The notes: a model not told the origin generated them from the letters alone. DNA of 64,000 nt from DATJFH01 sp035495815 (GCA_035495815.1 DATJFH010000237.1:1-64000), one strand, 5' to 3'. Positions 42,630-51,685 are shown, counted from the first letter of the stretch. A program made the numbers and translations.

Positions 42630-42731
42630 GATGTTTTTTTGGGACGGCGTGGGCGGGCCGATCCGGCCCCCAGCCCGGCTGGAGACGCGCCGGACTGGGA
42701 CGGACAGCTGCCGCCATCATTCGGCCGCCCT

Positions 42732-43070
42732 CTACGGGATACACATGTCTGACAGGTTCTTGATGTGATCGAGGCTGGAGACGCGCATCGTCGGAGGCGT
42801 GGTGGTGGCGTTCAATTGACCGGAAACGGTCACCTTGTGGCCCACGAACCGGGCGAAATTTGTCTTGTCGAACCCCACCGGCTCGAGCGTCGCCAGCTCT
42901 TTTAGCGCGTCGTCGGTGCGCAGGATGTAAACCTCCGTCTTCTCGTCCACGCAGCCGGTGAGGGAATCCATTTTCGGAGCTGCTTTCTTCTGCTTCTGCT
43001 TCTGCTGCTGCGCCGGCGCGCCCGGCGAAAGGATCAACATCACACCCAGCAGGACCCAGGCGTATCGCAT
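42732..43070 (-). CDS. Small exported protein of unknown function
   Basis: 112 residues with a Sec signal (MRYAWVLLGVMLILSPGAPAQ), then a Gln/Lys-rich stretch (QQQKQKQKKAAPK). The remainder is a small beta-type domain (SLTGCVDEKTEVYILRTDD ... VGHKVTVSGQLNATTTPP) with two cysteines. It resembles short OB-like exported domains common in Acidobacteriota. GGAGG nine bases before the ATG supports the start. It is divergent from the phosphoesterase gene; 56 bases separate the two start codons. Confidence 0.65.
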   Translation of the reverse strand: MRYAWVLLGVMLILSPGAPAQQQKQKQKKAAPKMDSLTGCVDEKTEVYILRTDDALKELATLEPVGFDKTNFARFVGHKVTVSGQLNATTTPPTMRVSSLDHIKNLSDMCIP

Positions 43071-43126
43071 GAGGCAATTCCTCCTTTAGCTACATTCCAC
43101 CACGTCTCATGACAGAATGTGAATGA

Positions 43127-45796
43127 GTGACCGCCGCGCTCCTCCTGCTGATCCCCGCCCTGCTCGCGGCCGCCGAGTATGCCGCGCCCGCCGGCGCGAG
43201 GCCCGCTTTGCGCCGTCCCGGGGCCGCCAGTATCCTACCCGGCGGCCGGATCATCGCCCCTCTCGGCATTCAATACGTCACCGGACCCGGTCCGTTCGGC
43301 CTGGCCGTCAGCCCGCGCGGCCGCAGCATCGTGTCCGCCAATAGCGGTCCGGAGCGCTTCTCGCTCACGGTTCTGGAGCGCGAAAAAGGCAAGCGGCGCC
43401 TGGTCCGTCACATCGTCGCGCCCGCCAAGAAAGACGAGCCTGGGGAATCCGACGACTGGCGCAGCGTCTTCATGGGCCTGGCTTTTGACGGCGAGCGCAC
43501 TCTCTATGCTTCGGAAGGCAACTCCGGCCGCGTGCGCGCGATCAATCCTCTCGACGGCGGCAAGCGCCGCGTATTCGAAACCAACGAAGGCGGCTTCTCC
43601 GACAGCTTCACGGGCGATCTGGCGTTCGATTCCGACCGCCGGCTGATCTATGTGCTCGACCAGGCGAACTTCCGGCTCGTGACCATAGACCTGAACCGCC
43701 GTCGCGTGGCCGCGTCGCTGCGCCTCGGCCGGTTGCCGTTCGCCATCGCGCTGTCCCCCGACCGCCGCCGCGCCTACATCACCAACATCGGTATGTTCGA
43801 GTACAAGCCCGTACCCGGCGCCGAAAAAAAGAACGCGCGCGAAACCGGTCTGCTGTTTCCCGCATTCGGATTCCCGTCCCCCGAAGCAGCCGCGGGAGCG
43901 CGTCGCGCCACCCCCAGGGGCGAAGTCCAGATCGCCGGCCTGGGCGATCCCAATGTCAACGAATCGAATTCGCTGGCGATCGTGAATTTGGAAAACCCGG
44001 CGGAACCCAAGGTCGAGGCCTTCGTGCGCACGGGAATTCCCTTCGGCAAGGGAAGCGATGGAGGCAGCAGCCCGTCCGGCGTGGCCGCGACCGCCGATCG
44101 CATTTTCGTCTCGAACGGCGCTAACGATTCAATTACCGTCATCGATGCGAAAACGAACCAGGCGTTAGCGGACATCCCGATCCGGATCCCCGGTCTCGAT
44201 ACGCTGCGCGGCCTGCTGCCGATCGGGATAGCGTATCACGAGCCGAGCGGATGGCTGCTCGTCGCCGAGGCGGGCGCGAACGCCATCGGCGTCATCGATA
44301 CCAGGCAGATGAAAGTGATCGGGCACTTGCCGGTGGGCTGGTTCCCGACCCGTATCCTGCTCGACGGCGATCAGGTCTATGTCACCAACGCGCGCGGCCA
44401 GGGCACGGGGCCCAACGCGGTCCACCAGCACGATGAGACCTTCGCTACCACGTTGCGCCGCGGCACGATTTCATCCTTCCCGCTGCCGGCGGCCGCCGAA
44501 CTCCCGGAGCTGACCGGGCGCGTGATGGCGGCCAACGGGTATACGCCGAAGCTGATGCAGAACGGAGCCGTGGTCGAGCCCGTCAAGCTGCCAGACGCCA
44601 TCCGGCACGTGGTGATTATCGTGAAGGAGAACCGCACTTTCGACGAAGTTTTCGGCGATATCCGCCAGGCCGGCAACGACCTGGTAGCCGGCGCTCCCGC
44701 ACTGGCCAGGCTGGGAACACGCGGCTATGCGGACGGGCGGGGCATCCGGCTCAGCCTGCAGAACGTCAATGTGACGCCCAACCATCACAAGCTGGCGTCG
44801 TTGTTTTCCTTCAGTGATAATTTCTACGCCGATTCGGACGTCAGCGTGGACGGCCATCACTGGCTGGTCGGCTCCTACCCCAACGCCTGGACCCAGAGCA
44901 GCTTCACCGCCTCCTATGCCGGGCAGAAGGACTTCCGGCTGCCGACTTCGGCGCCGGGTCGCCTCCTGTTCGCGGAGAGCAACTCTTCCGTCCATCCCGA
45001 GGATCAGCTCGAAGCCGGTACCATCTGGCATCACTTCGAGCGGAATAAGATTTCCTTCCGCAATTTCGGAGAGGGATTCGAGCTGGCCAGCAATGCGGAG
45101 GACGAGGGCGAGAAGCCGACGGGGGCCCGTCTCCTGACCAACGTGCCTATGCCCGACCCCCTGTACCGCAACACGTCGCGCGAGTATCCCGGATTCAATA
45201 TGAATATTCCGGACCAGTACCGCGCATCGCAATTCATCGCCGAAATCGAAAAGATGTACGGCCAGGGTAAAGCGTCGCTTCCGCAAGTCCTCTTCATTCA
45301 TCTGCCGAATGACCATATGGCCAAAGCGCGTCCCAAGGACGGCTACCCTTTCGAGGCGTCCTTTGTCGCCGACAACGACTACGCGCTGGGGCGCATCATC
45401 GAATTCCTGTCGAACACCCCGTGGTGGCGCGAGATGGCGATCTTCATCACCGAGGACGACGCGCAGGGTGGCCGCGACCACATCGACGCGCACCGCACCG
45501 TGTTTCTCGGCGTGGGGCCGTATTTCAAGAAGGGTTATGTTTCGCATGTGAATTCCAGCTTCCCCGGCATGCTCAAGACCGTGTTCCGGCTGCTCGGAAT
45601 CCCGCCGCTCAACCTGTTCGACGCCACCGCGTCGGATCTGGGCGATTGCTTTACTTCCACGCCCGACTTCGCGCCGTACAAGGCGCTGCCCATCGACCGC
45701 CGCCTGTTCGATCCCGAAAAGGCGCGCGAGCCGCTCGATCCGGCGCCGTCACCGCGCATGGACGATCCGCGCGTCATTCAGGAGCTGCGCCGTTGA
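43127..45796 (+). CDS. Exported beta-propeller/phosphoesterase protein
   Basis: 889 residues from a GTG start with a short signal (TAALLLLIPALLAAAE). Residues about 40-470 form a YncE-like seven-bladed propeller with SVFMGLAFDGERTLYASEG, PFAIALSPDRRRAYITNIG and ADRIFVSNGANDSITVID. The C-terminal half is an acid phosphatase/phospholipase-C-type phosphoesterase (PF04185-like): VVIIVKENRTFDEVFGD, SVDGHHWLVGSYPN and IFITEDDAQGGRDHID. It probably acts on phosphate esters in the periplasm or outside. Its stop overlaps the GT2 start (TTGA), the first link of a four-gene coupled operon. Confidence 0.85.
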   Translation: MTAALLLLIPALLAAAEYAAPAGARPALRRPGAASILPGGRIIAPLGIQYVTGPGPFGLAVSPRGRSIVSANSGPERFSLTVLEREKGKRRLVRHIVAPAKKDEPGESDDWRSVFMGLAFDGERTLYASEGNSGRVRAINPLDGGKRRVFETNEGGFSDSFTGDLAFDSDRRLIYVLDQANFRLVTIDLNRRRVAASLRLGRLPFAIALSPDRRRAYITNIGMFEYKPVPGAEKKNARETGLLFPAFGFPSPEAAAGARRATPRGEVQIAGLGDPNVNESNSLAIVNLENPAEPKVEAFVRTGIPFGKGSDGGSSPSGVAATADRIFVSNGANDSITVIDAKTNQALADIPIRIPGLDTLRGLLPIGIAYHEPSGWLLVAEAGANAIGVIDTRQMKVIGHLPVGWFPTRILLDGDQVYVTNARGQGTGPNAVHQHDETFATTLRRGTISSFPLPAAAELPELTGRVMAANGYTPKLMQNGAVVEPVKLPDAIRHVVIIVKENRTFDEVFGDIRQAGNDLVAGAPALARLGTRGYADGRGIRLSLQNVNVTPNHHKLASLFSFSDNFYADSDVSVDGHHWLVGSYPNAWTQSSFTASYAGQKDFRLPTSAPGRLLFAESNSSVHPEDQLEAGTIWHHFERNKISFRNFGEGFELASNAEDEGEKPTGARLLTNVPMPDPLYRNTSREYPGFNMNIPDQYRASQFIAEIEKMYGQGKASLPQVLFIHLPNDHMAKARPKDGYPFEASFVADNDYALGRIIEFLSNTPWWREMAIFITEDDAQGGRDHIDAHRTVFLGVGPYFKKGYVSHVNSSFPGMLKTVFRLLGIPPLNLFDATASDLGDCFTSTPDFAPYKALPIDRRLFDPEKAREPLDPAPSPRMDDPRVIQELRR

Positions 45797-46500
45797 ATCC
45801 GCATCTCTCCGTCGTGATCCCCTGCTACAACGAAGCGGGGAAGGTGGAGAACGATATCCGGGCGGCGCTCGAATACTTCGGGTCGCAGCCCTATTCCTTC
45901 GAGCTCATTTTGGTCGATGACGGATCGGCTGACGGCACCGGGCCCTTGCTGGAAGCCGCCTGCCGGGCCGCCGGGCCGCACGCCCGCGCCATCTGTTACC
46001 GGCCGAACCGCGGCAAGGGCTGCGCCGTGCGGACCGGAATGCTGCAGGCCACCGGCCGCTACCGCCTGTTCGCCGACGCCGGCCTCTGCGTCCCGTACTC
46101 TGAAACCGGAAAGGGGCTGTCCCTGCTCGAAACAGGCGCCGACGTAGCCATCGCGTCGAGAAAGCTTGCCCAATCGCAGGTGACGGAGAAGCAGGCGGGA
46201 TACCGCAGGATCGGCTCCTCGGTCTTTGGCCTCCTGGTGCGCGGCTGGATGGGGCTGCGCTACTCGGACACGCAGTGCGGCTTCAAGCTGTTCACCGCGC
46301 AGGCGGCCGAGCGGCTGTTCTCGGCGGCCCGCATCGACGGATTCATGTTCGACGCCGAAACGCTCATCAACGCGCGCAAATTCGGACTCACCGTCAAGGA
46401 ATTCCCGGTCGAGTGGCGGGCCGACCCCGATTCGCGATATAAACCTTTCACCGGCAGCTTTCGCAACCTGCTCGAGCTGGTGCGCATACAACTACAGTGA
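45793..46500 (+). CDS. GT2 glycosyltransferase, dolichyl-phosphate-mannose synthase-like
   Basis: 235 residues from a TTG overlapping the previous stop, with AGGAG at 45780-45784 eight bases ahead. The GT-A fold begins LSVVIPCYNEAGKVENDI. The metal-binding segments are LVDDGSADGT and LFADAGLCVPYSE, and the C-terminal YSDTQCGFKLFTAQAAERLF matches the Dpm1/polyprenyl-phosphate sugar transferase group. The usual DADG at the metal site reads DAGL here. It lacks membrane helices. It probably loads a sugar on polyprenyl phosphate or on a lipid acceptor, and feeds on the products of the next two genes. Confidence 0.88.
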   Translation: MNPHLSVVIPCYNEAGKVENDIRAALEYFGSQPYSFELILVDDGSADGTGPLLEAACRAAGPHARAICYRPNRGKGCAVRTGMLQATGRYRLFADAGLCVPYSETGKGLSLLETGADVAIASRKLAQSQVTEKQAGYRRIGSSVFGLLVRGWMGLRYSDTQCGFKLFTAQAAERLFSAARIDGFMFDAETLINARKFGLTVKEFPVEWRADPDSRYKPFTGSFRNLLELVRIQLQ

Positions 46501-48176
46501 CTGTCCGCAAAGCCCTGATCCTGGCGGCGGGGCAAGGCTCGCGCCTCGGCCGCCTCACCGAGCGCATTCCCAAGCCCATGCTGCGCGTCCACAACCGGCC
46601 GGTGCTCGAGACGCACGTCCGGCGTCTGGCGGAGGCGGGCGTGTGGAACATCTGGATCAATCTGCATCACGCCCCCGGGCCGATCCGCGAGTGGTTCGGG
46701 GACGGCTCCCGATTCGGCGTGCGAATTCACTATTCCGAAGAGGAACATCTGCTCGGCACCTCCGGCGCGCTGCGTAAGCTGAGCGGGGAATTTTGCAGCG
46801 GCCTGTTTTTCGTGGTGTACGGCGATAATTACATGGAGCTCGACTACGGCGCGCTGGGCTCGGGCCGCCGCGGCCTGGTGACCCTTCTGGCGCATCACCG
46901 GGACTATGTGGCTGAAAGCGGCGTTCTCGAAATCGCCGCCGATAACCGCATTCTGAGCTTTCAGGAAAAGCCGGCGCCGGGAACCGAGCTGAGCCATTGG
47001 GTGAACGCGGGCGTCTACGTATGCCAGCCCGCGATGCTCGATTATCTTCCGCCCGGCGAATCCGATTTCGCCCGCGACGTCTTTCCGCGTATGTTACAGG
47101 ACCGCTGCGAGCTCTATGCCTCGATCTCCACCGTGCCCGTGGGTCCGCTCGATACGAAGGAGATGCTCGAAGCCACCGATCCGCTGTGGGTGGCGCAGAT
47201 CGGGGCGGGTAAGATCGGCGCCCGGCGCGCGGCGCTGTTTTCGAAGGTTGCCGTGGTGGCCGATATCGATACGGAACGCGCCTCATCGCTGGCCGCTCCG
47301 TACGGAGCGCGTGCCGTGAGCCGCTGGGAAGAGGCGGTGGACGATGAGCGCGTGCGCATCGTTTCCGTCGCCACTACCAATGACCTCCTGGCGCCGGTGG
47401 CCAGGCGCGCTCTGGAATCCGGACGCCACGTGCTGGTGGAAAAGCCGGCGGCGCTGCGGCCGTCCGATCTCGAGCCCCTGGCAGCGCTGGCCCGGGAGCG
47501 GAGTCTGATCTATCAGGCCGGCTTCAACTATCGCTTCCATCCCGCCATCCGGAAGGCCAGAGCGCTGCTCGATGAGGGGGCGATCGGCCGGTTGCTGCAC
47601 GGAGCGGCTCGGCATGGACACGGCGGACGGCTGGGACTCGAAAATGAATGGCGCGCCCGCCCGGAACTGGCCGGCGGCGGTGAATTGCTGGATCAGGGCG
47701 TGCACCTGATCGACCTGGCGCGCTATCTTTCCGGCGCCGAAGTGGCCGGCGTTCAGGCCATGCTGCGCACGGATTTTTGGCCGGTCCAACCGCTGGAGGA
47801 TCATGCCCTCGTCTGGCTGGAATTCGAGGGTGGAGCCCGGTTCTCCATCGAAGTTTCCCTCACGCAGTGGAAGAACCTGTTCTATTTCGAGCTGGTGGGC
47901 GAGCAGGGCACGATCGCGGTCGAGGGCCTGGGTGGCAGCTACGGCCCCGAGCGCTTGACGCTGGTACGGCGGCCGCCTCAATTCGGCGCTCCGGAAGTCC
48001 TGACCGAAACTTTCGATAATCCCGACCAGTGCTGGGCCGAGCAGTGGGAGGCGATGGAGCGCGCGATCCGCTGCGGAGAGCCGGTCAATGGCGGCGTGTC
48101 CGACGCGCTGGCCTGCCTGCGGGTGATCGAGGCTTGCCGGCGCAGCTCGGTTGAGCGGCGAATGGTCGAACCGTGA
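46497..48176 (+). CDS. Nucleotidyltransferase fused to Gfo/Idh/MocA oxidoreductase
   Basis: 559 residues from a GTG that overlaps the GT2 stop. Residues 1 to about 225 form a sugar-phosphate nucleotidyltransferase: LILAAGQGSRLGRLTE, IPKPMLRVHNRPVLE, GTSGALRKL and VVYGDNY with the metal aspartate. Residues from about 229 begin a Rossmann domain (WVAQIGAGKIGARRA, GAGKIG at 236-241), followed by the Gfo/Idh/MocA marks LVEKPAALR, YQAGFNYRFHP and ELLDQGVHLIDLARYLSG. The junction has no linker and no good internal start. It may activate a sugar with an NTP and oxidise or reduce the same sugar. GT2 and phosphatase neighbours support sugar-nucleotide synthesis. Confidence 0.88.
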   Translation: MTVRKALILAAGQGSRLGRLTERIPKPMLRVHNRPVLETHVRRLAEAGVWNIWINLHHAPGPIREWFGDGSRFGVRIHYSEEEHLLGTSGALRKLSGEFCSGLFFVVYGDNYMELDYGALGSGRRGLVTLLAHHRDYVAESGVLEIAADNRILSFQEKPAPGTELSHWVNAGVYVCQPAMLDYLPPGESDFARDVFPRMLQDRCELYASISTVPVGPLDTKEMLEATDPLWVAQIGAGKIGARRAALFSKVAVVADIDTERASSLAAPYGARAVSRWEEAVDDERVRIVSVATTNDLLAPVARRALESGRHVLVEKPAALRPSDLEPLAALARERSLIYQAGFNYRFHPAIRKARALLDEGAIGRLLHGAARHGHGGRLGLENEWRARPELAGGGELLDQGVHLIDLARYLSGAEVAGVQAMLRTDFWPVQPLEDHALVWLEFEGGARFSIEVSLTQWKNLFYFELVGEQGTIAVEGLGGSYGPERLTLVRRPPQFGAPEVLTETFDNPDQCWAEQWEAMERAIRCGEPVNGGVSDALACLRVIEACRRSSVERRMVEP

Positions 48177-48691
48177 AGCGCCGCGCCGTCTTCCTCGACC
48201 GCGATGGCGTTCTGGTGCGAGCTACGCCGTTTCAGGAATACGCGCACGGTCCGCTGACGCTCGAAGACTTTGCCATTCTTCCCGGCGTGGCGGAGCCGGT
48301 GCGGCGCATCCGGGAAGCCGGGTTCCTGACCGTGCTGGTAACCAACCAGCCGGGCGTCGCCCGCGGCCAGATGACCCGCGAGACGCTGGACGAGATGCAC
48401 CGGATTCTGCGCGCCAGCGTCCCGCTCGACTGCATCGAGGTCTGCACCCATCAGGATGCCGACGCGTGCCTCTGCCGCAAACCGAAGCCCGGCATGCTGC
48501 TCTCCGCGGCCGGGAATCTCGGCATTGATCTGCAGGCTTCGTACTTCATCGGAGACACGCGTCGGGACGTGGATGCCGCCCTCGCATGCGGCGTCACACC
48601 GGTGCTGATCGACTGGCCGTACAACCGGAGTTTTGACGTGTTGCATCGCGTTCGGGATCTTTCCGAAGCGGCCAGGCTGATCACGGGGTGA
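48173..48691 (+). CDS. HAD-IIIA phosphatase, GmhB-like
   Basis: 172 residues from a GTG overlapping the previous stop (GTGA). FLDRDGVLV gives the nucleophile Asp9 and Asp11, VTNQPGVARG the second HAD motif, and CTHQDADACLCRKPKPGM the zinc-binding insert plus lysine. FIGDTRRDVDAAL is motif 4. This pattern is that of D,D-heptose 1,7-bisphosphate 7-phosphatase (GmhB) and its relatives. No gmhA or heptokinase gene is nearby, so the substrate may be another sugar bisphosphate used by the fusion protein. Confidence 0.88.
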   Translation: MKRRAVFLDRDGVLVRATPFQEYAHGPLTLEDFAILPGVAEPVRRIREAGFLTVLVTNQPGVARGQMTRETLDEMHRILRASVPLDCIEVCTHQDADACLCRKPKPGMLLSAAGNLGIDLQASYFIGDTRRDVDAALACGVTPVLIDWPYNRSFDVLHRVRDLSEAARLITG

Positions 48692-48747
48692 GCCGGCTCC
48701 GGTTCAGCGTTGATTTTCTACGACTTTCCCAGGATCAGGCGCTATCG

Positions 48748-48767
48748 CCGGCCTGCCGGTAATTTTT
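48748..48767 (+). terminator. Possible rho-independent terminator after the sugar-nucleotide operon
   Basis: CCGG-CCTG-CCGG followed by TAATTTTT, 57 bases after the GmhB-like stop. The stem is only four to five pairs, so termination may be weak. It fits the change to the separate OmpA gene. Confidence 0.35.
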
Positions 48768-48861
48768 CCTCGCACAGTACACCGAATGGCCTTGGATCCT
48801 ATTCCTAAGCCTGTCTGGAACGGAAATTGCAACTAACCAACCCGAAAGGACGGACTCTGCT

Positions 48862-50574
48862 ATGCATAGAACGAGTATGATCTCGGGAACGCTGGCGATG
48901 CTGGGGTTCTGGATCGCGCCCGCCCCGGCGCAAGTAACTGTAGTCAGGGAGACTCAGGTCGAGCACATGGATAAGATGCCGATCTACCGGGTCAACGTAA
49001 TCGCCCGCACCACCAAGGCGATCAACTACCGGCACCGGAGCGGCTCGACCAAAGTGGACTTTCAGGGTACAGCTTTGATGCCGCGTGCCACGGGCGAGGC
49101 CAAGGTAGAGAGCCATCAGGGTTACCTCGAGGTCGACGCGAAGTTTAAGAATATGCAGCCGGCAACCATGTATGGTCCCGAATACCTCACCTATGTGCTG
49201 TGGGCTGTGACGCCGGAAGGCCGGCCCAAGAATCTCGGCGAGGTCGTCCTGAACGGTTCCACCAACAGCAAGCTCGATGTGACCACCGAATTGCAGGCCT
49301 TCGGCTTGATTGTCACCGCCGAGCCTTATTACGCGGTCACTATGCCGAGTGACGTGGTGGTGATGGAAAATATCATTCGTACCGACACTGTGGGGAAATT
49401 CGAAGAGATCGATGCGAAGTACGAATTGTTGCCGCGGGGTCAGTATACCTTGAACGTTTCCCCCGACATTCTTCGAAAGAAGGCCGTCGCCGATCCGAAG
49501 AGGCCTCTCGAAGTCCTCGAAGCCCGCAATGCTGTACAAATCGCGCAATGGGCGGGAGCCGACAAATATGCGGCGGATACCTATCAGCGGGCGGTTCAAC
49601 TGCTGGACGACGCCGAGAATTATCAGGCCCGCAAGCACCCCGAGAAGAAGCCCGCTGCGATGATTGCCCGCGAAGCCGTCCAGACGGCGGAAGACGCCCG
49701 TCTGATCACGCTCAAGCGCATGGAAGAAGAGCGCCTCGCCAAGGAACGGCAGGCTTCGGCCGACCGCGAAGCCGCCGCCAAGGCGCAGGCGGACGCCGAA
49801 GCTTTGCGCCGGCAGCAGGCGGAGCAGGCGCAGCTGCAGGCGCAGCAGGCTGCTGCCCAGGCGGCTCGTGACCGGGCCGACGCCGAAGCGGCGCGCGCCA
49901 CCGCGCAAGCTGACGCCGACCGCATCCGCCGCGAAGCCGAGGTGGCTCGCGCGGCTGCCCAAGCCGAGACGGAGCGTTTGAAGGCGGAATCGGCTCGTGA
50001 GCGAGCCAACCTTGAAGCCGCGCGGGCCGCTGCCGAAGCCCAGCGCCAAGCCGCGCAGTCCGACGCGGAACGGGCTCGGCTTGCGGCCGATGAGGCCAAT
50101 CGGCTTCGAGCACAGTCCGAGCAGGAAAAGGCGGCGATCAAAGAGCAGCTCCGGCAGCAGTTGAATCTGGTACTTGAAACGCGCAGCACCGCCCGCGGGC
50201 TGATCGTCAACATGAGCGATGTGCTGTTCGATACCGCAAAATATACCCTGCGCCCCGGCGCTCGGGAAAAGCTGTCGAAGATCGCCGGTATTCTGCTGGC
50301 GCACCCCGGGTTACGACTGGAAGTCGAAGGTCACACCGACAGCGTCGGGGGCGACGAATACAATCAGCACCTGTCGGAACAGCGGGCTGCCTCGGTGCGT
50401 GATTACCTCGTCCAGAACGGCATCGCTTCCAATAATGTGACCGCCGTGGGCTTCGGGAAAACGCGGCCGGTGGCCAGTAACGATACCGCCTCCGGACGGC
50501 AGCAAAACCGCCGCGTGGAGTTGGTGGTTTCCGGTGACGAGATCGGAAATAACACGACTTCCTCCATCCGTTAG
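48862..50574 (+). CDS. OmpA-family protein with long coiled coil
   Basis: 570 residues with a Sec signal (MHRTSMISGTLAMLGFWIAPAPA). Residues about 25-230 are beta-rich, including IYRVNVIARTTKAINYRHR and the segment LPRGQYTLNVSPD. Residues about 285-430 are an Ala/Glu/Arg-rich coiled coil. The C-terminal OmpA/MotB peptidoglycan-binding domain (about 450-560) is complete: SDVLFDTAKYTLRPGAREKL, VEGHTDSVGGDEYNQHLSEQRA and GFGKTRPVASNDT. It probably links the outer membrane to the wall. AAAGGA precedes the ATG. Confidence 0.9.
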   Translation: MHRTSMISGTLAMLGFWIAPAPAQVTVVRETQVEHMDKMPIYRVNVIARTTKAINYRHRSGSTKVDFQGTALMPRATGEAKVESHQGYLEVDAKFKNMQPATMYGPEYLTYVLWAVTPEGRPKNLGEVVLNGSTNSKLDVTTELQAFGLIVTAEPYYAVTMPSDVVVMENIIRTDTVGKFEEIDAKYELLPRGQYTLNVSPDILRKKAVADPKRPLEVLEARNAVQIAQWAGADKYAADTYQRAVQLLDDAENYQARKHPEKKPAAMIAREAVQTAEDARLITLKRMEEERLAKERQASADREAAAKAQADAEALRRQQAEQAQLQAQQAAAQAARDRADAEAARATAQADADRIRREAEVARAAAQAETERLKAESARERANLEAARAAAEAQRQAAQSDAERARLAADEANRLRAQSEQEKAAIKEQLRQQLNLVLETRSTARGLIVNMSDVLFDTAKYTLRPGAREKLSKIAGILLAHPGLRLEVEGHTDSVGGDEYNQHLSEQRAASVRDYLVQNGIASNNVTAVGFGKTRPVASNDTASGRQQNRRVELVVSGDEIGNNTTSSIR

Positions 50575-51137
50575 CGTCCGGGAGGAGCCGGCTTCTTTTT
50601 CCCGGACTTTCCGGGCGCGGCCGGCTCCTTCAATAAAGCGTCGATAGTGATCCGCGTATTCCGCTCCTCATCCTGGAAAAACTTCCCTCCGCCCATGTGT
50701 TGCGCCTGAATTACACCCTTCTTGTCGATGAACAAATAGATCGGCACATTGAAAGGCACGTTGGACGCAATCTGCAGGTAATCATGGATGGTCGAGCGGG
50801 AGGCATACCCGACCGGAAAGGTGGGCCGGAACCGGGTGACGAACTCCGGCAGCGCCTGCGGAGCGAGTTCATCGAAAGCGCTTGCAAGGACCTGCAAGCC
50901 CTTCGTCCCGTATTCGTTCTGAATCCTGCTCAGGATGCCGATGCTGTTCTGGCAGTGCGGGCAGGTAGTATGAATGAACGCCAGCAGGACGACCTTGCCG
51001 CGAAACTGGCTCAATAGCGCTTGTCCCGCCTGGTTTCGGATCACGAACTCGGGCGCGGGCCGAGGTAAACCCGCCGCCTGTCCCGGCCAAGCCAACACCG
51101 CCCCCAGCACGGACGCCGCCCAAACCCGCCTCATCAT
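50571..51137 (-). CDS. TlpA/peroxiredoxin-like thioredoxin-fold protein, copy 3
   Basis: 188 residues with a signal peptide (ASVLGAVLAWPGQAAG) and a CPHC site at Cys59/Cys62 in FIHTTCPHCQNS. The AhpC-TSA/TlpA fold continues to YLFIDKKGVIQAQHMGGG and ends in a basic Lys/Pro tail. CPHC is the redox motif of DsbA-like oxidants and of some TlpA proteins, so a periplasmic thiol reaction is likely. Its ATG overlaps the stop of the preceding paralogue (ATGA). It converges on the OmpA gene, with four bases shared by the two ends. Confidence 0.85.
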   Translation of the reverse strand: MMRRVWAASVLGAVLAWPGQAAGLPRPAPEFVIRNQAGQALLSQFRGKVVLLAFIHTTCPHCQNSIGILSRIQNEYGTKGLQVLASAFDELAPQALPEFVTRFRPTFPVGYASRSTIHDYLQIASNVPFNVPIYLFIDKKGVIQAQHMGGGKFFQDEERNTRITIDALLKEPAAPGKSGKKKPAPPGR

Positions 51138-51682
51138 TGGGCCTTCTTCTTCGCAGGCGCTACGCCTGATTTCGCCGGCTCCTTCAAGAGGGACTCTATC
51201 GCAGCCCGCAGGTTCTTCTCCTGATCCTGTTGAAACGGATCGTCTCCCGAATACTGGTGGCGTATCATTCCGGTGCGGTCGATGAGCACCAGCACGGGCA
51301 CGTACATCTGCAGTCTCGCCGGGTGATCGAGATAACCGAGCACCTCTTCACGTTGGTTCCAGCCGACCGGGAAAGCCGGCTGGAACTGCTTGATAAAGTC
51401 CGGTACGAGCATGTTGGCCATCGGATTGAAGGCCGAAGCCAGCACTTGAAGGCCCCGCGGCCCGTATTCCCGCTGAAGAGCGCTCAGCACTCCCGTCGTG
51501 CGCTGGCAGTGCGGGCAGGTAGTCTGGATGAAAGCCAGCACCACGGCCTTTCCCTTGTACTGCGCCGGAGACACCTGGCCGGACGGCGTCAAATGGATGG
51601 TGAGATCGGGGGACAGCCGCGGCAGCGGAGCAGCCGACAGAGCCGCGGCGCAGCACAACAGGGACGCAAACAGAGCGCGCAT
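51134..51682 (-). CDS. TlpA/peroxiredoxin-like thioredoxin-fold protein, copy 2
   Basis: 182 residues with a signal peptide (MRALFASLLCCAAALSAA) and CPHC at Cys56/Cys59 in FIQTTCPHCQRT. Its spacing and surrounding blocks (QYKGKAVVLAF, EYGPRGLQVLASAFNP, FPVGWNQREEVL, YVPVLVLIDRTGMIRHQYSG) match copies 1 and 3 along the full length. It ends in a Lys-rich tail like copy 3. It is the middle gene, three bases after copy 1 and overlapping copy 3. Confidence 0.85.
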   Translation of the reverse strand: MRALFASLLCCAAALSAAPLPRLSPDLTIHLTPSGQVSPAQYKGKAVVLAFIQTTCPHCQRTTGVLSALQREYGPRGLQVLASAFNPMANMLVPDFIKQFQPAFPVGWNQREEVLGYLDHPARLQMYVPVLVLIDRTGMIRHQYSGDDPFQQDQEKNLRAAIESLLKEPAKSGVAPAKKKAQ

Positions 51683-51685
51683 CGC

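Noticed and set aside
46497..48176. Fusion as a frameshift artefact or two separate genes
   Set aside because: Both halves are complete and in one frame, and the only internal GTG near the junction (47190) lacks a ribosome site.
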